64,000 bases of DNA from Myxococcales bacterium. GTDB taxonomy: Bacteria > Myxococcota_A > Polyangia > Polyangiales > Polyangiaceae. The notes under the pieces are model-generated. The model did no database searches. It was not told the DNA's origin and saw nothing but the letters and a program-made list of their open reading frames with translations. This document shows, piece after piece, positions 61,601 through 64,000 of the stretch; the first letter of the stretch is position 1; every line of letters starts with the position of its first letter. Position numbers and translations under genes: made by a program. The stretch covers positions 55,508 to 119,507 of the forward strand of contig JANYHK010000094.1 in assembly GCA_025359105.1 (NCBI GenBank), given 5' to 3'.

Positions 61601-64000
61601 CGCTTTCTTCCTGACCCGTTCGACGTGCACTCCGGGACCCGGATGTATCGGACAGGGGACGTTGCGCGCTACAAAGCAGACGGCAATCTGGAATTTCTGG
61701 GGCGCACGGACCATCAGGTCAAGGTTCGCGGGTTCCGCATCGAACTTGCCGAGGTCGAAGCCGCGCTCGAACAGCTGGAAGTGTTGCGCGGCGCGGCCGT
61801 CGTGGCGCGCGAGGATCGCCCGGGTATCAAACAGCTCGTTGCCTACGTCGTGCCCAAGGAGGGGCTGGCGCCAAGCAGCGAACAGCTACGCGAAGCGGTC
61901 GCCCTCAGGGTGCCCGAGTACATGGTGCCGAGCGCGTTCGTCGTGCTCGAATCACTGCCGGTGACTCCCAGCGGTAAGGTCGACCGCAAGGCTCTGCCCG
62001 CCCCCGAGCACAGGGACGCGGCAAGCACCTATGTGGCCCCCGCCAACGAGCATGAAGCGACGCTCGCGCGGATATTTCAACAGGTCCTTCGCCTCGATCG
62101 TGTCGGCGTTCGTGACGATTTCTTCGCGCTCGGCGGTCACTCCCTTTTGGCTACGCAGGTCGTCTCGCGCGTCCGACACGAGCTCGGCGTCGAGGTCGCG
62201 CTACGTGAGCTGTTCGAGGCACCCAACGTGCAAACGCTCGCGCAGAGGATCTACGGGCGCGCGCCCGCGTTCGGCGCTGCCATCACGAAGCGCGCCCCCG
62301 GCACCTCACCTCGTCTCTCGTTCGCTCAGGAGCGCTTGTGGTTCCTCGACAAGCTCGATCCCGGCTCCGCCGTCTACAACATGCCCGGGGCGCTACGCTT
62401 GCGCGGCAAGCTCGACGTCCCTGCGCTCGAGCGGAGCATCGCCGAGGTCATCCGACGCCACGAGGCCCTGCGCACTACCTTCGACGAGCGAGACGGCGAG
62501 CCTTTTCAGCGGATCCATCCCAGCTTCACCATCCCGCTGAACGCGCTCGACCTGCGCGCGGTACCCAGTGCAGAGCGCGAAGCCCGCGTCCGTGATCTAG
62601 CGGACGCCGAGGCTGCTCGCCCGTTTGACCTGGCCAACGATCCCCTGGTCCGCGTCCAGCTGCTTCGGCTCGCGAGCGAGGATCACGTCCTCCTCTTCAC
62701 CATCCATCACGCCGTCTCCGATGGCTGGTCCTCGGCCGTCCTCGTTCACGAGATTACCAGTCTCTACGGCGCGCTCATCGAGGGCAGGCCCTCGCCCCTC
62801 GAAGAGCTCCCCATTCAGTACTCAGACTACGCGGCATGGCAACGCGACTGCCTCCAGGGTGATGTCCTCGAGACCGGGCTAAGGTACTGGAAGGAGCTGC
62901 TCGACGGCGTGCCACGCGTGCTCGAGCTCCCCACCGACCGCCCGCGACCCGCGGTCCAGACCTTTCGCGGCGCCACCCTCACCCGCGACCTTGCTCCCGA
63001 GGTAAAGCAGCAACTTGTCGCCCTCGCCCGAGCACGCGGCGCGACAGAGTTCATGGTCCTCCTCGCCGCCTTCGGCGTCCTTCTCAGCCGTTATTCGGGC
63101 CAGAAGCACCTCGTGGTCGGGACCTCCAGCGCGAACCGCACCCGACGCGAGACGGAGGGGCTCATCGGCGTGTTCGTCAATACCCTCGCGCTGCCCCTGC
63201 ACGTCGAGGACGACGAGAGCTTCGACGTGCTCCTCGAGCAGGTGAAGGAGATGACGTTGGGCGCCTACCTGCATCAGGACGTCCCCTTCGAGAAACTGGT
63301 CGACGCCCTCAAGGTGGAACGCGACATGAGTCGCTCTCCCCTCGTTCAGGTCATGTTCAATATGCAGAATGCGCCGAACGCGACGCTTGCTCTGCCAGGG
63401 TTGGCTGTAAGTGGGTTTGGCGAGAATCGCGAGACGGCCAAGTTCGACTTGATGCTCAACGCTTTTCCGACCGAAGAGGGTTTCGAGCTCGGCTGGATCT
63501 ACAAGACCGCCCTCTTCGACGAGGAGACCATCGAGCGCTACGCGACGAACTTCGAGGTGCTCATCGAGAGTCTCTTGATGCGTCCGCAGGGGCGCGTAGC
63601 GACGGCGCCCCTCTTGACCGGGGCGGAAGCAACGCGCCTCTTGATTACGTGGAACGACACGGCCCGCGAGTTCGGCTCGGAGCGCTGCCTACACGAGCTG
63701 TTCGAGGAGCAGGTCGCCCAGACGCCCCAAGGCGTCGCCCTCGACTTCGAGGGAAAGACACTGACCTATCGCGAGCTCGAAGAGCGAGCCAACCAGCTTG
63801 CCCATCGCTTGCGCTCTCTGGGCGTCGTCGCAGACACCTTGGTCGGCATCTGTATGGACCGCTCCTTCGAGCTCGTCATCGGAATTCTCGGCATCCTCAA
63901 GGCGGGCGGAGCTTGGGTGCCCCTCGATCCCGAGTATCCGCGCGACCGCCTCGCCTACATGCTCAAGGACAGCCACCCCAAGGTGCTTCTCACGCAGCAG
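52667..64000 (+). CDS. giant non-ribosomal peptide synthetase, 3' end beyond window
   Basis: A single open frame of 3778 codons without a stop. Residues 1-62 form a TubC-type N-terminal docking domain (LLARLSVLGVTLWLDGEKLR). Modules follow. C1 has HHIVSDG 205-211; A1 has YIIYTSGSTG at 672 and A10 at 994; PCP1 has LGGHSLL, Ser 1056. C2 starts about 1114 with HH at 1244; A2 1572-2050; PCP2 Ser 2101. C3 starts about 2159 with HH at 2289; A3 2616-3110; PCP3 Ser 3159. C4 starts about 3217 with HHAVSDG at 3347; A4 starts about 3675 and is cut by the window end. No epimerisation, methylation or thioesterase domain is seen. All core motifs are intact. Specificity codes read by eye are DLFNNALTYK for A1 (Ala-like), D-V-E-D-V-G-A-V-A for A2 and D-V-Q-F-V-A-Q-V-V for A3. 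The start is TTG, the only position that includes the docking domain. Confidence 0.96.
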   Translation, partial: MKATETKPETAQALLARLSVLGVTLWLDGEKLRYRAPPNVLSEETLAQLRQRKDELVALLERERIRRAGRETHLLSFAQERLWFLDKLDPGSAGYNMPGGLRLRGDLDVRALERSIGEVVQRHEALRTTFEESDGQALLRIHHTLDVPLRVVDLAAVLTSERDARVRELAAAEAARSFDLANGPLVRAQLLRFASRDHVLLFTMHHIVSDGWSIGVLVREVTALYAAFVGGKPSPLDELPIQYADYAAWQRERLRGEVLDDQLAFWKKQLEGVPHVLDLPTDRPRPPVQTFRGATLVRQIPGDVKQRVAALAKAHGATEFMVLLAAFGVLLSRYSGQKALVVGSPIANRTRHETEGLIGFFVNTLALPLHVDGDKTFDALLDDVKERTLGAHGHQDVPFEKVVDALKVERDMSRSPLFQVMFVLQNAPDAELRLPGLEVQPLDADRDVAKFDLTLDAASRSDGYVLRWEYNLDLFDDATVERMANNFAVLLSAALDGQPRPLARLPIMTSVEEQRVLRGWNETDARFDKRTLHGLFEAQAKRTPAATALVDGARRLTYLELDERSNALALRLAAAGVGPEDIVAVMLDRSAELVIALLAVLKAGAAYAPIDPAYPMERVGFVLEDTLAPVVLTRPSLVQRLGEFAPRALFVTEERAPAGPRVPTLTWRDRAYIIYTSGSTGRPKGVDIEHRNVVAFATWAMRVFDRSAFAGVLAATSVCFDLSVFEIFVTLGAGGKVLVAENALALPSLLARDEVTLVNTVPSAAAELLRAGGFPPSVRIVNLAGEPLPAETVARLYELPHIEAVFNLYGPSEDTTYSTFVLTTRRGWRPTVGRPIDNTCAYVLDEQLQPVPIGVRGEIYLAGAGLARGYLRRPELTADRFLPNPFGDRWGGRIYRTGDVGRFLRDGQIEYVGRADHQVKVRGFRIELGEIESALRTAGARDAVALAREDTPGDKRVVAYVVSPDVSVDALRAQLKATLPDFMVPGVFVKLDALPLTPNGKVDRKALPAPDRGGDATTYLAPRDAQEETLARVFQEVLHLERVGVRDDFFALGGHSLLATQIVSRIRKELGIEVALRELFQAPNVEGLAQKLRGRAVARGAPLTRRDPDAPARLSFAQERLWFLDKLDPGSAGYNMAGGLRLRGKLDTGTLQRSLDEVVRRHEVLRTTFDDSDGEALQHVHSSLSIPLRVVDLGAVLTSERDTRVRELAAAEAALPFDLAKGPLVRAQLLRFARQDHVLLFTMHHIVSDGWSLGVLVREVTALYTAFLEGKPSPLDELPIQYADYAAWQRERLRGEVLDDQLAFWKKQLEGVPHVLDLPTDRPRPPLQTFRGATLVRHVFGDVRRRIAALCKAHGATEFMVLLAAFGVLLSRYSGQKDLVVGSPIANRTRREIEGLVGFFVNTLALPLHVDGDVTFDALLDDVKERTLGAYAHQDVPFEKVVDALKIERDLSRSPLFQVMFALQNVPESALAIAGLDVTSTESDGSVAKVDLTLDVAASGDGFELRWEFNTDLFDALTIDKLAERFERLLGSLGSRRGVALATHSLLSEPEEAALRDASRSTAVAFPSNACLHHVFERQVAKTPDALAVEQGALAWTYAELNRHASRVAAGLHGAGVTRDVRVAVLAKRSPYALAGLLGILKVGAAYVPVDPAYPKERRDYLLRDSGARIVLADGGAAAPHGALDLQKIVDSGADGFVQGAPVSSRAAAYVIYTSGSTGTPKGVVVEHRSAVNYLLSFGHEIGLSPGDRLLQFASLSFDVSVEELFAPLLHGATVVLRTDDMIESPTTFLRSAAEQRISILDLPTAYWSELVLALESGLTLAGTTRAVVIGGEKAHRDAVERWWRVAPPHVTLLNAYGPTETTVASTWAALTKPQPGEIPIGVPVANTQCFVVDIYGSPCPPGVPGELLLAGEGVARGYLDRPDLTAERFVPNPFGKGRLYRTGDRVKMRADGQLLYLGRIDQQVKVRGFRVELGEIEAALRQCNGVHDAVVIARGDLGPAQIVGYVVGEANFGAVRDALRARLPDYMIPSVFVKLEALPLTPNGKVDKRSLPAPQAGSQNGAYLAPRDAQEETLARVFEEVLRLERVGVHDSFFELGGHSLLATQVVSRIRKELGVEVGLRELFDAPTVEGLAQKLRGRATATGPALLPRSSNAAPQLSFAQERLWFLDRLAPGSTGYNMPGGLRLHGNLEVAALQRSIAEVVRRHEALRTTFEEKDGYAFQRVHPALNVPLRVLDLRSVPRSERDARVHDLAAAEAARPFDLSTGPLLRVQLLRLAGDDHVLLFTMHHIVSDGWSMGVLVQEVSALYAAFVGGKPSPLEELPIQYADYATWQREWLQGEVLDAQLAFWKKQLEGVPHVLDLPTDRPRPPVQTFRGATLVRQIPGDVKQRVAALAKAHGATEFMVFLAAFGVLLSRYSGQKAFVVGSPIANRTRRETEGLIGFFVNTLALPLHVDAGTSFDVLLEHVKETTLGAYAHQDVPFEKLVDALKVERDMSRSPLFQVMLVMQNAPDAELRLPGLDVAPLEDRGDTAKFDLLLTLESRRDTYAVEVEFNSDLLDRATVVRLFDHFSLLLRHASSSPASLCRDLPLLTNAEKVVTLHEWNATEGPFKRVPVHALFEAHAHAYPDDIAATFEGASLTYGELDRRSNQLASHLQKLGATPDSLVGLCMARSLDVTVGVLAILKAGAAYVPIDPAYPRERIRFMLDHAQAPVVLTQARLCELVRGHDAQVVCVDDCDAVWTDAVVVERPTVDAASLCYVIYTSGSTGRPKGVGLSHEALANLLAWQLHESPVRRGQRTLQFAPLSFDVSFQEMFSTWAAGGGLVLVSEETRRDAAKLLKTLEEQRVARIFVPFVALRGIADAAVGASVPSHLREIVTAGEQLQVTPELVQFFERTGATLHNQYGPTEAHVVTAHRLEGAPRAWPALPPIGKPIPNVRMYVLDADLNPVPIGVRGDLYIAGTCLARGYWRRPDLTAERFLPDPFDVHSGTRMYRTGDVARYKADGNLEFLGRTDHQVKVRGFRIELAEVEAALEQLEVLRGAAVVAREDRPGIKQLVAYVVPKEGLAPSSEQLREAVALRVPEYMVPSAFVVLESLPVTPSGKVDRKALPAPEHRDAASTYVAPANEHEATLARIFQQVLRLDRVGVRDDFFALGGHSLLATQVVSRVRHELGVEVALRELFEAPNVQTLAQRIYGRAPAFGAAITKRAPGTSPRLSFAQERLWFLDKLDPGSAVYNMPGALRLRGKLDVPALERSIAEVIRRHEALRTTFDERDGEPFQRIHPSFTIPLNALDLRAVPSAEREARVRDLADAEAARPFDLANDPLVRVQLLRLASEDHVLLFTIHHAVSDGWSSAVLVHEITSLYGALIEGRPSPLEELPIQYSDYAAWQRDCLQGDVLETGLRYWKELLDGVPRVLELPTDRPRPAVQTFRGATLTRDLAPEVKQQLVALARARGATEFMVLLAAFGVLLSRYSGQKHLVVGTSSANRTRRETEGLIGVFVNTLALPLHVEDDESFDVLLEQVKEMTLGAYLHQDVPFEKLVDALKVERDMSRSPLVQVMFNMQNAPNATLALPGLAVSGFGENRETAKFDLMLNAFPTEEGFELGWIYKTALFDEETIERYATNFEVLIESLLMRPQGRVATAPLLTGAEATRLLITWNDTAREFGSERCLHELFEEQVAQTPQGVALDFEGKTLTYRELEERANQLAHRLRSLGVVADTLVGICMDRSFELVIGILGILKAGGAWVPLDPEYPRDRLAYMLKDSHPKVLLTQQ

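Noticed and set aside
1..64000. CRISPR arrays, tRNA/rRNA genes, transposases, phage or integration sites
   Set aside because: No regularly spaced repeats, transposase motifs or RNA gene signatures were seen by eye; only short tandem and inverted repeats occur.

Overview
The window is GC-rich DNA that looks like a Myxococcota chromosome, most likely of the Sorangium/Polyangium/Labilithrix side. The grounds are PASTA-less Ser/Thr kinases with a GRYxLxxxLASGGMA start, paired DUF2330 proteins ending in MYXO-CTERM-like tails, many lipoproteins, a TRAP-T-associated TatT-like lipoprotein, and an NRPS that opens with a TubC-type docking domain. The taxonomic reading is inference. I see no tRNA, rRNA, CRISPR array, insertion sequence or phage gene.

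Layout. 0.4-7.5 kb: a membrane Ser/Thr kinase, a TatT-like lipoprotein, a phytanoyl-CoA-dioxygenase-like gene, a TetR regulator with two matching operators, and an outer-membrane barrel plus lipoprotein pair. 7.5-16.1 kb: a secreted amidohydrolase, a cytochrome c-rhodanese fusion, a stand-alone rplC with a clear terminator, a Bcp-type peroxiredoxin, rplS followed by an RNA-like inverted repeat, a CBS protein, a flavin halogenase-like oxidoreductase and small membrane proteins. 16.1-23 kb: a decayed HAD hydrolase, a purple-acid-phosphatase-like lipoprotein coupled to a DcaP-like porin, an HDOD-GGDEF protein and a Ppx/GppA-HD protein.

23.2-27 kb is a translationally coupled signalling operon: FIST sensor, PAS-Hpt-HATPase histidine kinase, CheX-like phosphatase and CheY-like receiver. 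27.2-30.2 kb has an M4 metallopeptidase and a DUF6445-like oxygenase. 30.2-42 kb is a phosphate-starvation region. It contains phoB-pstB-pstS-pstC-pstA-phoU, a calcineurin-type phosphoesterase, an OprP/OprO-like porin, a glycosyltransferase, and a second phoB coupled to phoR. Direct repeats with 11-bp spacing that resemble Pho boxes sit in front of pstB and the porin, and a weaker one sits before the first phoB. PhoR with a PhoB would sense low phosphate, the porin and PstSCAB would import phosphate, and PhoU would restrain signalling.

42-49.6 kb: a five-heme cytochrome with a TPR-like tail, two DUF2330 paralogues flanking a zinc-ribbon protein, and a ThiO-like oxidase. 49.7-52.1 kb: a divergent PP2C phosphatase/Ser-Thr kinase pair. 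52.2-64 kb: the decayed end of an NRPS (A-domain tail plus carrier protein, with a stop and two frameshifts). It overlaps by TTGA the start of a giant intact NRPS gene (docking-C-A-PCP-C-A-PCP-C-A-PCP-C-A) that runs off the window. The NRPS is the most striking part: its N-terminal docking domain expects an upstream partner, but the neighbouring partner is a fossil.
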